64,000 nt of DNA from Alligator mississippiensis (lineage: Eukaryota; Chordata; Crocodylia; Alligatoridae): the NCBI RefSeq assembly GCF_030867095.1, contig NC_081827.1, positions 216,127,310 to 216,191,309 of the forward strand, given 5' to 3'. The stretch's first letter is position 1, and the number at the start of each line of letters is the position of its first letter. A program made the position numbers and the translations under genes. The notes beneath the pieces were generated by a model. That model saw nothing but the letters and a program-made list of their open reading frames with translations, made no database searches and was not told the DNA's origin. Below are positions 1 through 11,430 of the stretch, piece after piece.

Positions 1-314
1 CTTCAAGGTATCCCTGAATCTCTTTTGCCCACGTCTAGAGTGGTAACCATCAGTAAGCTGGGAGTATAGGACCTGTTTTGGCAGCTGTTTGTCTGGTAAC
101 CTTAGGACATGTCCTGCCTAATGGCACTGTTGCTGTTATAAACATGGCTTCATTGCTGGTGGTGTGTGCTTAAGTAAAAATGCTGGCATTTGCTCTTCTG
201 TCCTTCCAATTGATATGGAAGATTTTCCAAAGACATTGCTAAAGGTAACACTCCAAAGCTTTTGAGTGTTTCCAATATGTTGTCCAGGTTTCACACCCAG
301 ACAATACAGTAGTG
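1..314. other. Unique flank, no gene seen
   Basis: Sequence left of the hAT relic. It is AT-balanced and carries no recognisable coding region, RNA gene or repeat end. The short open frames have no family resemblance. Confidence 0.5.
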
Positions 315-1139
315 TTGGCAATTAGGTCTGTGCAAAGCTTTGATAGCCAATTTGATTCAGAGGAGATTTGGCTCAATTCAGTGGCCAAATCTCCAAATCG
401 AATCAGAAGCCTCCAAATCAATTAAGAAAGCTTGCAGAAAACGGAAACTGAGAAGAGGGAAGGGGATGGGGTGATCTCCCATATATGGAAAAGGCTGGGG
501 GGTGAGGGCAGACTTTTCTGGCCAGTGACCGTGATCTTTCTCTGAGTTCCCTTCCAATCACAGTGCTCTGCGGGAGGGACGTAGAAACAACATATCAAAC
601 TGTGTCTGAAGTGATCTGTGCCTTTTGTGAGCTGAGTCTTTCTTGGAACAGCAGTGTCTAAAAAGGCTTGCTCTCTTCCTAGCTAGTCTCTCTTCTTGTA
701 AGTTGTATCCAATCTGTTCCTACTTACCCTTGCCTACAATCCCTATTGTTATCCCTATCCATTCCTTTCAATTTATTTTTCCCCCCAAATCCTCTTATTT
801 GTTCTTGTTAGTCTGTCTTGATTCTTTCCCCCCACAAAAAGAAATCTGTTTTTTCCCTGACAGTGTGTCATCACTGCTTGAAAGCACAACATGTATTACA
901 CACACGCACGCGCACTCTGCAGCACACTAAATATTATGAAGCATGCTGGAAAGGCAGTTGCCAGGTCTTCTGCCAGGAGAGGGAGACAGGGGCAGAGGGA
1001 GAGCTGCAAGTTCCCCCCGCCCCAAACATGGACACATCCTCTTTCCTGGCAGTGATGAGTCTTTTGCTGCTAGTGGGAGCAAGGAGGTGGTAGCAGTGCC
1101 TGCACCTGTACCACCGCTACTAACCAGCAGTAGTCAATG

Positions 1140-1815
1140 GGCTTTCCTTCAAGCTGAGGTGATGGATGGGTCCCACATGGCAAGGAAGATCCTGGTGGCC
1201 ATGAACTACATGATGCAGGGGTGGCTCACTGGGCAGAGCTCCCCTGCAGGTTCATGGTCACTGACAACAGGGCCAATATGGGCAAGGTGGTGCATGATGC
1301 CAACTTTGTTGGCATCTGCTGTGTGGCACACATGTTCCACCTCAGAGTCAGGGATGCCTTGAAGGAGGACAGGGCTCCCAGTGACATTGCCATCACTACC
1401 AGCCAGCTCATTTAAAAATGCAGGAAGGTGGTAGGCTACTTCCACCAGAGCATCAAGGGGGGCAAGATGCTGCAGGCAAACAGACAGAGCTGAGCATCCC
1501 GCAGCACAAAATCATGCAGGATGTGGAGACTTGGTGAAACTCCACATACCTGATGCTTGAGAGGCTGGTGGGGCAACAGAAGAGATTGGGGAGATTGGGA
1601 TCAGCGGCAGCCTTAAGAAAACGGAGCGGGATACCATCTCCCAGATCTTGGTGGTCCTCAAGCCCTTCCTCGAGGCCACCGAGACCCTCGGCACTGGTGA
1701 TGCCCTCCTTAGCCAGGTGATCCCTGTAGTGAAGGAACTTGAGAATGAAATGAAGAAGTTCCAGGGGATCGATGTTCCTGGCTGGGGCAAGTTGCTTTCA
1801 CCAAAGGTGCGGGTG
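1140..1815 (+). pseudogene. hAT transposase catalytic region, broken
   Basis: Several conserved hAT transposase blocks can be read in order but in different frames. Around 1258-1345 there is VTDNRANMGKVV followed by VAHMFHLRV, which corresponds to the family block containing a catalytic Asp and the Cys/His-rich loop. An in-frame stop follows at 1413-1415, then CRKVVGYFHQSIKGG. A frameshift near 1490 leads to MQDVETW, a stop codon where Arg/Trp is expected, and NSTYLMLERL, the classical RWNSTYxML block. A further shift gives an acidic helical stretch ending near 1795. At least one frameshift and two stops mean no functional product. The family resembles the Ac/ZBED group of host-domesticated transposases, but there is no sign of domestication here. 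Confidence 0.8.
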
Positions 1816-1834
1816 TAAACAGTGAGAGTCCTGG

Positions 1835-2870
1835 CCTAGTCATAATATTGATTACGCATGCGTGGGATGAGGAGAGGTTAGCAGTCTCTGGAACAAATAA
1901 ACTTGTGACCTTGATGACGCTATGACCTACTTAGGAAACTGAGGCATGCACAGTTGAAACCTTGTTATATAACAACAGAGCGGGGAAAATTATGTTAATA
2001 AGTTTATGTGGTAATAATGTGGTGGGTCCAAGAAAGTGATGTTATTGATTGACTGGAATGAATGAGTTGTGACTGGACCACTGGCATGGTTGACAGGTGG
2101 CGTGAGGTGGCCATGATAAAATAGGTCTTGACCATTGTGCGTGTGTGTGCGCGGTGGGGAGCACGTGTGTTGTGGGAGCTGTGTATACACAGGTAGATGT
2201 GACTGACGGTGCATGACTGGCTGTATGCCTGGGTGGCGGTATGCGTTGGGCATCGTGGCTAAGAGCCTGAGAGATTTATATGGTCCTGAATCTGTTGGGA
2301 TGTGGTAGAAGTGAGTGGTGCCCTTGTGTGAGTGGCTGGGGAAGATCGGGAGTGCGGGTGCTGAGTGGTATGTGCAGGGACACGGACAAGTCCACCAGGA
2401 TACACCTGAATTCCACCAGAGATACTTAACTTCATTCCCCCACATAGGACAGGTAAAGTATCACCCTTCCCCTCAGAGGTCTCAGACTACTTCACTGGTG
2501 GAGGAAAGGATAGAAATCCTCTGTCTGATGGGGATCTGGCAGCAGGCCCTGCACCTGTAGTGTTCATGGCTGCCACTACTGGTGACAGGCCAGTTTTACT
2601 CTCTGTGCATATTTGTATACAGTGTTCTGTTAAATGGTTGTTGATTAGTTTGTGTTGTTATAATTGTTGATACCTTGGGATTATAATACAGATTTGCTTA
2701 TTAACCCTTGCTTTGGTGTTTGTCTTTGTTAACAGTAGTGGGCCTCGGAGTGGGGCTAGGCTGCAGGCCAATACTCTGAGGGATTAACCCTTTCAGGTGC
2801 AATCGCATCATAGACCCCTGGCACTGTAGAGGCCTAACAAACCTCTGCCCATGTAATTACCATAGCCCTT
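1835..2870. other. Unassigned block interrupting the hAT transposase
   Basis: Transposase similarity stops near 1815 and resumes near 2880, where family members would be nearly continuous. The intervening 1 kb includes a G/T-rich tract (about 2130-2250) and no recognisable protein. It could be a later insertion, a lineage-specific spacer or an intron-like segment. I could not find clean terminal repeats or a duplication at its edges. Confidence 0.4.
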
Positions 2871-2873
2871 TTG

Positions 2874-3115
2874 CCAGGCCAGTCTTCACAGGCACTGGTG
2901 AAGCAGCTGAAGGAGGGCATCAAAAAACAGCTGTATCCGTTGTGGTCCAGTATGGTCCATGTGTTGGTGGGCACATGCGACCCAAGGGTGAAGGGCAGTG
3001 TCTGCAGCAGCAAAACCCTTGATCACTGGATGGAGGTGCTGGTGAACAGAGTCAGGGAGGCGGAAGGGCAGAGGTGGGGGTATGTGGAAGAGTGGGATCC
3101 ACTTTCCCATGCCAG
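2874..3115 (+). pseudogene. hAT transposase C-terminal fragment (dimerisation-region side)
   Basis: The frame contains SQALVKQLKEGIKKQLYPLW and then VGTCDPRVKG, matching the hAT block in which an amphipathic helix precedes a conserved LDPRFK-like motif. Here the expected Leu-Asp-Pro-Arg-Phe-Lys is altered to Cys-Asp-Pro-Arg-Val-Lys. It lies in plus orientation, consistent with the upstream transposase blocks. The usual hATC tail is not clearly present before the right terminus, so the C terminus is truncated or strongly decayed. Confidence 0.65.
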
Positions 3116-3358
3116 CACTCCATCCATGAGCCAGTCTCCTCCACCACAGCCACTGCCCATGTGGGCCAAGGGAATTACAAAGTTATAGGTATTTCAGTGA
3201 TTCCCCATTATAGTCTATGGCCAAATCTCCAAATCCAAATCGGCTGAATTGGATCAGGACAGTGATTCGAATTACCAAATCGAATTGCCGTCCCTCTGAA
3301 TCAGCTGAGTCCAAATCCAAACCGAATACTTGCTGCTTCACACAGGCCTATTGGCAAT

Positions 3359-4573
3359 GCTACAAGAAGTTTGGTTTGGGTCCTGATATTATGATCCTCA
3401 AAGACGTGATTTTGGAGATGTCCAGGACAGCACTGGCAATATTCAACATTGTTGAATACTGTTGTCTATACATGTTTAGTTTTCTGGGAAAGGAGACTAT
3501 CCAGGATGGGGACTACTCAGTTCCAGTTTGTGTCAAAAAGCCCTAATATTTCTACTACTAATCATACATCTGCAGGCAAAAGGAACTTATTGATAAATCT
3601 TACATTAACACCCCCTCCCCTCCCCAAACTCATAAATTAGTATTGTTCACTGAAAGGCAACTAAGCTCTTTGCAATTGCTGCCCTGCTCTTTTCACACTT
3701 AAATGACTTGGATCATGCAACAAACAACTTTTCATAGCTTAGTCTCTTGTGAAAGTATATAGTAGCATAATTGTAATAAAACTCTGCATTTACTTATGCT
3801 AGTAAGTTTTAGGTACATATGATTATCTTTCTTTCTTTTTTTGTAAACTGATCTAAGGTTCCAAATACATAAACAATGTAAGCAAATTCTCCCTCAGTCT
3901 AATGTAACAAAGGAAAGATTCATAACTCTGAGTCTCAGAGAAGTGTGTCTGTCATATGTGCAATTATTTTTAAAGAACTCTCATCACTGTTCAACTATCT
4001 CATCACATCATGGGATGTCTGAACTCTTTTAGCCAAAACAATTTCTCTTCTTTTGCTAACATGAATTTGTCAGCAGCATTCTTTCTCATTGCTGGGTTGA
4101 CCCATCAATATATAAACTGTTCTCATCATAATTATAAAGCACATTTTTCCTCATCAGAAAAATAGATTAGGATTTTGAAAGGACTGCAAGGGATTTTTGC
4201 CTGTAAAATTAAGTAACATATACACTTGTACTGTATATGCCAAACAATATATTGGGACAGAAATGAATTATTTAACTATAACAGAATCTATAGTTTTTGG
4301 GGTGTTTTCTGTTTGTTTATACATGCTGAGTGATAGTAATTGTAACAAACTATTGAGAAGTAAAAGTAAGTTTTCTAGCAACTGGAGTGTCTTGATGTCT
4401 CATGTCCCAAGACAAAGTTCTATATTCATGATGCTGGATGCTGCACATGAACTCAGCACAGCATAATTGCTTAGGCCCCAAACATTTCTGTCAGTACTTT
4501 TGATCATAAAACAGAGATTCCCAAAGGGTATAATGCAAGAGCAGTGGAAGTGTGCCATAGAAATGATACTTTA
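3359..4573. other. Unique AT-rich intergenic sequence
   Basis: No gene or repeat end is recognisable. There is a short pyrimidine tract near 3828-3842. The open frames are short and unlike any family I know. Confidence 0.5.
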
Positions 4574-4581
4574 TCAATATC

Positions 4582-4826
4582 TAGGGTGACGATACAGCCT
4601 GGTTTGGCTGGGATAGTCCTGGATTTTGTAGGCTATTCTGGTGTCCTGGCCAGTTGGTGAAAATGGAAACAAAAGTCCTGGATTGGTGTCACCCCACCTG
4701 TACTGCTTGGTTCGGCAGCTCCTGAGCAGCATTGGAGGCTGGGGGAGGCTGGGCTGGGCATGGTTCCTCTTTTCTGGGTTGAAGGCAGTGTTCCAGATTT
4801 CCTTTAAAAACAATATGGTCACCTTG
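4582..4826. mobile_element. Non-autonomous hAT MITE, 245 bp
   Basis: The left end TAGGGTGACGATA and the right end, read in reverse as CAAGGTGACCATA, are inverted repeats matching at 10 of 13 positions. The flanks are TCAATATC (4574-4581) and TCAGTATC (4827-4834), an 8-bp duplication with one mismatch. There is no coding capacity. Similar TAGGGTGACCATA ends are common in vertebrate hAT MITEs. Confidence 0.75.
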
Positions 4827-4834
4827 TCAGTATC

Positions 4835-5440
4835 TGATCTGGCCTGTGTAGACATGTTATCTGGCTCTTTGGGCTCCCAATGATTCCATAAATTTGGTAG
4901 TGGGAGAGTCGTAACAATTAATGCTGCTACCCCTCTCCCACTGACAAATTTCCAAGCCACACACACATATTTAATAGCCATGTTTTTGGGTAAAAGAGTG
5001 AAATGTGCTTCCAATTTCAGTCCAGAAAAAAGTTTGGGAAACACTGTCATAGGAAATCTGAAAAGAATCGTGAGACTAGTTTATCAATCCTAATATTCAA
5101 TATTGTTTTGTTTTTAACTTTTAGAAGAAAGCTCCCATTTGTATATGCTATTTTTCTGGGATGAAAACTTAATACACAGAAGACAGCATGCCTCCACCCC
5201 TTCATGTTCAGAAGCAGATTGTATTCACAATTCCCCGAACGCTGGGGTGAATAGGCTGTGATGCTTCCCTTCCCATCCTAAGTTCTGCACACATTTTCAA
5301 GTAAGTCTTCTGCCCTTTCTAGATTTTAACCTTCTCCTGTCCACTCCTCTGCTCCCTGCTCCTGATCTTCATGTTTTTCCTTCTCTTATTTTCAGTCCCC
5401 TATAAAAAGCTTTTGTTTGTCCCACCTCTTATTCTACTTT
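4835..5440. other. Unique intergenic sequence
   Basis: No coding similarity and no repeat termini found. Confidence 0.45.
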
Positions 5441-5589
5441 GTCCACAGTCACCCTTGCTATCAGAGGCATAGTAAAATATTTTAGTACTCAGAGCAGAGG
5501 TGTGTATGTGTGGGAGAATTATGCTGACCACTGCAGAGCAGGAGGGGAAGAAGGAGAGTGAAATCTTATCTGCTCCTGTTCTTTGTGTA

Positions 5590-6600
5590 GCAGGCTTGCC
5601 TTTTGGAGCTTGGGTTCAGTTCCAGGCTTGAAATCTTGCTGTTTAGATTGGTGGAGCCCATCCACCAATCAGGAGGCAGCAAGAGGAGTTAAGTCATGCC
5701 CCTTTCCTGAGGGGAGGGGGAGAAGAATCCCCTCCCCCCTGGACCTTATTGAAGACTGCAACACTCAGGTCTGGAAGACTTCAGGGGCGGAGCCCTGGAG
5801 AATATAAAAGGATCTGCGTGGCCAGCATGAGGAGCTGAGGAGAGCTGCTCAGCAGGGTGAAGCAGTAGCCCAGAAGCGGCCCTGAAGACATCCATCAGCA
5901 GGGAATGGTGGACGGTTCCAGCTGCTAGGCTCTCGGTGTGTAGCACGGCGCATGACGTCCAGACCCTGGGAGCTGCGTGAGGTGGCTCAGGTCTGCAGCC
6001 TCTGGCATGCGGCCAGAGACACAGTGCACAGGCCGGTGCATGGAGTAGGACCTTTGGAGCACTTGGGTGGCTCAGGTCCTCAGCCCCTGGAACAAGGCTG
6101 GGAGCTCAGTGCAGGAGGCACTGAACGGAGGGTCCGGCAGCGGATCAAGTCTGGTGCTGCTGAGGCAGCCCAGGCCTCCGACCCATAGCAAAAGGTTGAG
6201 TCCAGGGAGCCAGACGGTGCTTGGACTACTGAGCCAGCAGACAGGGCCAAGCCAGAGGCCCAGAAGCCATGCATAGTGGAGCCCTGTTCCAGGGGACAGC
6301 AACCCCCCCCGCCAAAGCCCGCTGCAGGTGAGAGAGCAGCTTGGCGCAGAGGACAAGGGCCACCCTCCAGGCCTGGGAGCTGTGAGTTGCAGGGAAAAGA
6401 GGATTCCCACAGGGGAAGGGGAGCTCCCCTTGGTTAGTGAAGGGCTCCTGAAACTGGAGGTCCCACTGGTAGGGCCCCCCTAAAGTTACCAGCTTCCTTG
6501 TAGGGCTTGGGAAAAGCCCAAGGGCATTGGGGTTTCCCCTCAGGATTAAGTTTATCTTTGGGGTCCTTGCGCCATAAGTGGTGTGATGTCATGCCTTATA
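5590..6600 (+). promoter_or_regulatory. GC-rich promoter-like block, probable LTR-type relic
   Basis: The sequence is GC-rich compared with its neighbours. It has a self-complementary CCAAT-type pair near 5650-5670 (ATTGGTGG and CCACCAAT) and a good TATA element, AATATAAAAGG, at about 5801-5811. Downstream is a purine-rich leader without coding similarity. This arrangement resembles the U3/R part of an LTR, but I could not fix TG/CA ends, a partner LTR or a primer site. A decayed host promoter is the alternative. Confidence 0.3.
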
Positions 6601-6654
6601 TTTTGTGAGCTCTTATGTTTGTAGATGAATAGAGTCCTAGGGCTCTGCTGAGAC

Positions 6655-6780
6655 CCCCTGTTGCTATTATTTCACCTGTCATTTATTTGTATTTATTTGT
6701 GGCTTATTTATGGTTCACCCATACTTATCTATAGTTTATCTGTTGGCTATCTATGTTTATTTTGGGGTTTATCTGTGTAG
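6655..6780. repeat. Degenerate TTTAT-rich tandem repeat
   Basis: Imperfect repetitions of TTTATTTGTGGC-like and TTATCTATGGTT-like units run through this short T-rich segment. It separates two GC-rich promoter-like blocks. Confidence 0.4.
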
Positions 6781-6784
6781 CAGC

Positions 6785-8270
6785 CTTTAAAAAATGGACC
6801 CACCTTAACAGAATGGGAAGGGCTGCCTGCCAAAGAGACAGAGTTTGCCCCTGAGGGGACACTGTAGGCTCTGAGGGCAAGTGAAGCTGTTTTGGAAGCA
6901 GCCCTGTTGGAAGTGGGAGGGGTGATATAATCCCAGCAAAGTTTTGAAATAGAGCCGTTAGCAAAAGCCTGGGAAGGGCCCTGAGGTGGGATTGGCCAAG
7001 AGGTGTGGATAAAAGGGGGAGCAGTTTTCCCGCGGGGGGAAAACAAGAGAGAGAGGGGCTGAGGGACAGGCTGGAGACCGGATTCAGAGTCTCAACACAG
7101 TGGTCCCTCGGAGAGCCCCTGAGAGAGCCCTGCAGAAGCAGCAGCAGAAGCTGCAGTGGGAGTGACACAGTATCCAGTTCTTCTCTCTGGCCGGGGAGAC
7201 TGTGGCAGCAGGATCAGGCAGGGACTGTTTGTGGGGAGACTCCAAGCCTGGAGAGACCTGACTGCAGCTGGTGTGGTTGGGTGAGCACAGGAGAGTGGGG
7301 GGCGGCGGGAGGGACTGCCGGAGTCTGCCCTAGTTTCCCTGATGGGTGAAGGGTTCCAGGGGCAGGCAAAGCCCAGGGAGGGGCTGCATTTGCTGGGGCT
7401 GTGAGGCTGTGCGGGGCAGGAGGGTTGCTACAGCCTGCAGCCCAGACACTGTTCACAGCAGAGCCGGGGAAGGGGTCAGAGGCAGGGGAAGGCTGTCTTG
7501 CAGGAACTGCAGAAGAGGAGTCGCTCCTTGCTGCCCAGAGACTCCAGGAGCACGGAGGCAGACACCAGCACCAGGGAGCATCCACAGACCATGGGCAGGG
7601 GCACAGACAGTCCCACTCCCTGAGATACCCTGCTGGGGCAGTGCACACAGGATCCCCAGTACGCTGTGTGCAAGTGAGAGACTGTGTAAATAAGTTCTTG
7701 AGGGTTTATTAGTCAGTATATCCATGTGCTTATTTAATGGTTATTTGTTATGTTGTAAATAATTAAATCTTGTAAATAGTTTGAGAAATGTCTGCGAGGG
7801 TGCTTGATTGTAAGGGGAGGTTCTCCACTCAGGGGCACTGCAGCAGCTTCCCAGGGGGGCTGGGCAGGGCTACTGGCTACTGGGTACCCCAGGATCCCAT
7901 TATTCAGGTGAGGGCGCATGTAGTGTTGCACCCAGGGTTACATCTGTTTCAGATCAGATGCTTATCTGTATCTGGAACACTGGTATAAGTTTTTATGGCA
8001 TTTACCCAGAGGCTATTGTTTATGTTATTTGTTTAGATACCATATATATATAGTACATATGTTTATATCCATGTTTCTTTTCCTTGTGATAAGTTAATGT
8101 AAACAAATGTGTATATAGTTAAGTCCCTTGACTGCCCTGGCCTGGTTCTATAGGGATGGAGGGAAACCAAGTGGTCTGCAGTTCCCCCACAGCACACCTG
8201 CCAGCTAACAATCCCCTTCAATTGGAGAAGGGGACTATATACCTGAGTTACCTGGGCTACATTTGGTAGC
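6785..8270 (+). promoter_or_regulatory. Second promoter-like GC-rich block, probable LTR-type relic
   Basis: An inverted CCAAT box (GATTGGCCAAG, about 6990-7000) stands about 10 bases before a TATA-like GTGGATAAAAGGG (about 7007-7019). A G/A-rich leader of several hundred bases follows. Further down (7700-7790) is an AT-rich segment with ATTAAA-type signals. Spacing and composition fit a retroelement LTR. No coding region, duplication or paired LTR was found, so the class is unassigned. Confidence 0.3.
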
Positions 8271-8639
8271 AGCTACTACAGCCCCCACTTCGGCTGCTGT
8301 AGCTGAGGGAAGGGCTTGCTACACACTGATACAGGAGCCCAGCCAGAACAGACTCCCTGGGCTGCTCCTGTTCCCCATTGGCTCCACCCCATACGCTTCT
8401 GGGTACAAGGCTGTACCTCCCATGGCAAAGCCCAGAGTGGGGAGAGCACATTGCACTTCATCTCTCTCAGTCCCCCTCCTCCCCCACAGATGCACTACAG
8501 GGCATGGGGCTGTGCCTACCCAGTTTATGGTCAGGCTGCACAGGGCTGCCTCTGCCTTGGAAAAGATTCCTAGAGAGGAGAGGGCCATCCTGGAACCCCC
8601 TCTTAAGTCAGGGTCTGAGGCTGATACCCCTCACCTTGT

Positions 8640-9736
8640 CCTAGTGACTTGGATGACTACACAGTCCAGTGGGTGGCGAATTGGCTGGAGGGTCGCACCC
8701 AGAGAGTCGGGGTAGATGGTTCGGTTTTGACCTGGAAGGGTGTGGGCAGTGGGGTCCCGCACGGCTCGGTCCTTGGACCGATACTCTTTAATGTCTTCAT
8801 CAGTGACTTGGACGAGGGAGTGAAATGTACTCTGTCCAAGTTTGCAGATGACACAAAGCTATGGGGAGATGTGGACACGCTGGAGGGCAGGGAACAGCTG
8901 CAGGCAGACCTGGATAGGTTGGACAAGTGGGCAGAAAACAACAGAATGCAGTTCAACAAGGAGAAATGCAAAGTGCTGCACCTAGGGAGGAAAAATGTCC
9001 AGCACACCTACAGCCTAGGAAATGACCTGCTGGGTGGCACAGAGGTGGAAAGGGATCTTGGAGTCCTAGTGGACTCCAAGATGAGCATGAGTTGGCAGTG
9101 TGACAAAGCCATCAAAAAAGCCAATGGCACTTTATCGTGCATCAGCAGATGCATGACGAATAGGTCCAAGGAGGTGATACTTCCCCTCTATCGGGCGCTG
9201 GTCAGACCACAGTTGGAGTACTGCATGCAATTCTGGGCGCCACACTTCAAGAAGGATGCGGATAACCTGGAGAGGGTCCATAGAAGGGCCACTCGTATGG
9301 TTAAGGGCCTGCAGACCAAGCCCTATGAGGAGAGACTAGAGAAGCTGGACCTTTTCAGCCTCCACAAGAGAAGGTTGAGGGGCGACCTTGTGGCTGCCTA
9401 TAAGTTCATCACAGGGGCACAGAAGGGAAATTGGTGAGTATTTATTCACCAAGGCGCCCCCGGGGGTTACAAGAAATAATGGCCACAAACTAGCAGATAG
9501 CAGATTTAGACTGGACATTAGGAAGAACTTCTTCACAGTTCGAGTGGCCAGGGTCTGGAACGGGCTCCCAAGGGAGGTGGTGCTCTCCCCTACCCTGGGG
9601 GTCTTCAAGAGGAGGTTAGATGAGTATCTAGCTGGGGTCATCTAGACCCAGCACTCTTTCCTGCTTATGCAGGGGGTCGGACTCGATGATCTATTGAGGT
9701 CCCTTCCGACCCTAACATCTATGAATCTATGAATCT
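8640..9736 (+). mobile_element. CR1 LINE, 5'-truncated, 3' end intact
   Basis: This is the last 1.1 kb of a CR1 non-LTR retrotransposon. It contains the second half of the reverse transcriptase and its C-terminal domain, a short 3' UTR, and the typical CR1 terminal repeats (ATCTATGA repeated, about 9715-9735). The 5' end is lost, as is usual for LINE insertions made by incomplete reverse transcription. CR1 is the dominant LINE of birds, crocodilians and turtles. Confidence 0.93.
8649..9641 (+). pseudogene. CR1 ORF2 reverse transcriptase, C-terminal part, one frameshift
   Basis: The first frame (8649-9437) reads the RT fingers/palm block VPHGSVLGPILFNVFISDL and then the catalytic FADDTKL motif at about residues 65-71. 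After it come the thumb and the CR1-specific region including RPQLEYCMQFWAP and RRATRMVKGL. A frameshift near 9430 moves the frame; the tail resumes at about 9423 as NNGHKLADSRFRLDIRKNFF and ends with a stop at 9643-9645. The usual Pro-Gln-Gly of the palm is Pro-His-Gly here, another sign of decay. The endonuclease and the RT N terminus are absent. In a live element ORF2 nicks target DNA and copies its own RNA; this copy cannot. Confidence 0.92.
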
Positions 9737-10370
9737 AGTGCTCATAATCCCCAATTTCCTCCTGGTTCTTACAGTCTGTTCTTCCCATTGTCTCCATATC
9801 GCATGCTCTCCCATCCATGTGTTGCTCTTTGTTACCAGTTTTATTTCCTGCATTTCCCCCCAATCCCCCTAATTGGTTTCCTGCCTAGCTTACAACCACA
9901 TTTGGAATCAGGATCACCATCTTATCTGAGGATACCCTGGCTTCCACTACCACTGAGAAATTACAGTCACCTCTTATTTTGTATTAGCAAAGCATATAGA
10001 AGCCCTAGCCATGGACTACGATCCCACTATGCATAGTGTAAGACAAGAGCCAACAATGGATACAGACAAAGATGTAGAAGGCAAAAAAATGAAGGTAACA
10101 CTGGTCAGCATGCCAAACAGTGTTCTGTTTTCCAGCAGCCTAAACCAGGAGAGTTTCAAAGAGAGATCTGTAGGGGGATAATGAGGTATCTTTGCAGATG
10201 TTCACAGGAAGCTACTCCCAAGTGTAAATAAAGGATCACATGGGGAAAAAGCTCTGCAGTGCTTGCTTGAAAACTTAAGAAGCTGGCAGCAGACAAGGCA
10301 TTGTCAGCAGCAGAAGTAGAACTCTCTGTGCTGAGTGAGATGATGGGTAAGGTGAGAATAGGCTGTGAAG
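9737..10370. other. Unique intergenic sequence
   Basis: No recognisable gene. Short open frames lack family resemblance. Confidence 0.4.
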
Positions 10371-10662
10371 TAGGGTTACTACACATTCAGGTTTTCCCAA
10401 ACATGTCCTCTTTTTGGTTCTTCCCATCTCTGTCTAGGTGTTTTTGGTTTTTTTTAATATGATCAAATATCCAGGATTTTGTTCTGCTCTGCTGGTGAGA
10501 GGTGGGAAAGCAATTGGAGGCAGGGGCATCATGTGCGTCTGCATGCACACATGCAGGTGGCCGGCATGCAGCCAGGCAGGGTAGTGGGACTAGCCTTGGC
10601 TGCTGGATACAAGTAAGTCTATGGAGGGGTGGAGGTTGGAGGGCCAGGGCTTGGTGTGTGTG

Positions 10663-10893
10663 CAGGGCCAGCCCACAATTTTTTGGGGCCCCTTGCAAGC
10701 TGTAGTTTTGGGTTCCCCTGACATGAAGAAGCCAGTGTTGGTGGGGGCAGGGGGTGGGTGAGTGGCTGAAGAAGCTGGCGGCAGGAGCATCAGTGGCAGG
10801 TGCGGGTGTGGTGAGCAGCCTGACACAGGGGGCCCCTTGGCTGCAGGGCCCCCTGTGGCCGCAGGCTTCACAGAATAGGACAGGCTGGCCCTG
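10663..10893. mobile_element. Nested hAT MITE, 231 bp
   Basis: The left end CAGGGCCAGCC and the right end GGCTGGCCCTG are perfect 11-bp inverted repeats. The flanks are TGTGTGTG (10655-10662) and TGTGAGTG (10894-10901), matching 7 of 8. The element is non-coding and GC-rich. Confidence 0.8.
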
Positions 10894-11099
10894 TGTGAGT
10901 GTGTGAGGCCAGGTGGGTGTCTGGCAGTGCTGGGGGCTTAGGCTGGGGCTGGGGTTGTGACAGGGCAGGGGGTGGGGGAGCAGTGCCTGCCCTTCCAGTA
11001 GGGGCCTCCCCTTCTCTTCCTTCCCACCTATGCTCAGGCCAGACTCACTCCGCCGCCATCTGCATGAATTGGAGTCGCTGCACTCCAGCCTGGTTGGGA

Positions 11100-11430
11100 G
11101 AGGGGCAGCTGGGGGTGAAGGGCTGCGGGTTGGGCATGAGGGGCACCAGCAGGACTGGGGGGGTTGCGGATTGGGAGTGAGGGCATGGGAGAGGCGTGAC
11201 GGTATATGAGTCAGGAGTGAGGGGCACTGGCAACACCAAGGGGCTGCGCGTCAGGAGTGAGGGGCTCTGGCAGGGCCAGGGGGCTGCAGGTTGGAACTGA
11301 GTCACTAACATAGCCCAGGGGGGCAAGGGACTATGGGTCAGGAGTGAGGGGCACCAGCAGGGATGGGGGCTACAGGTTGGGAGTAAGGGACACTGACAGG
11401 GCCAGGAGGTTGTGGGTTGGGAGTGAGATG
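11100..11430. repeat. GC-rich minisatellite
   Basis: An irregular tandem repeat of roughly 40-56 bp. The recurring core is GAGTGAGGGGCACCAGCAGG followed by GGCTGCGGGTTGG-like sequence, repeated at least six times with substitutions and indels. A related core recurs at 52100-52170, hinting at a shared MITE family. Confidence 0.7.

Larger units (their letters stand above)
323..3350 (+). mobile_element. hAT (Ac/ZBED-like) DNA transposon relic with perfect TSD
   Basis: The element starts TAGGTCTGTGCAAAGC at 323 and ends GCTTCACACAGGCCTA at 3350, which are imperfect terminal inverted repeats. An identical 8-bp flank, TTGGCAAT, lies at 315-322 and again at 3351-3358. An 8-bp duplication with TAGG-type termini is the hallmark of hAT transposons. 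The subterminal regions share an A-rich motif of the form AAATCTCCAAATC near both ends (about 385-420 and 3222-3245). Internal coding traces match ZBED/hAT transposase on the plus strand. A stretch of about 1 kb between about 1835 and 2870 has no transposase similarity and may be a secondary insertion. The element cannot be active because of stops and frameshifts. Confidence 0.88.

Noticed and set aside
8263-8715. Open frame upstream of the CR1 as a possible gene
   Set aside because: It overlaps promoter-like repeat DNA and the start of the CR1, and it has no family resemblance.
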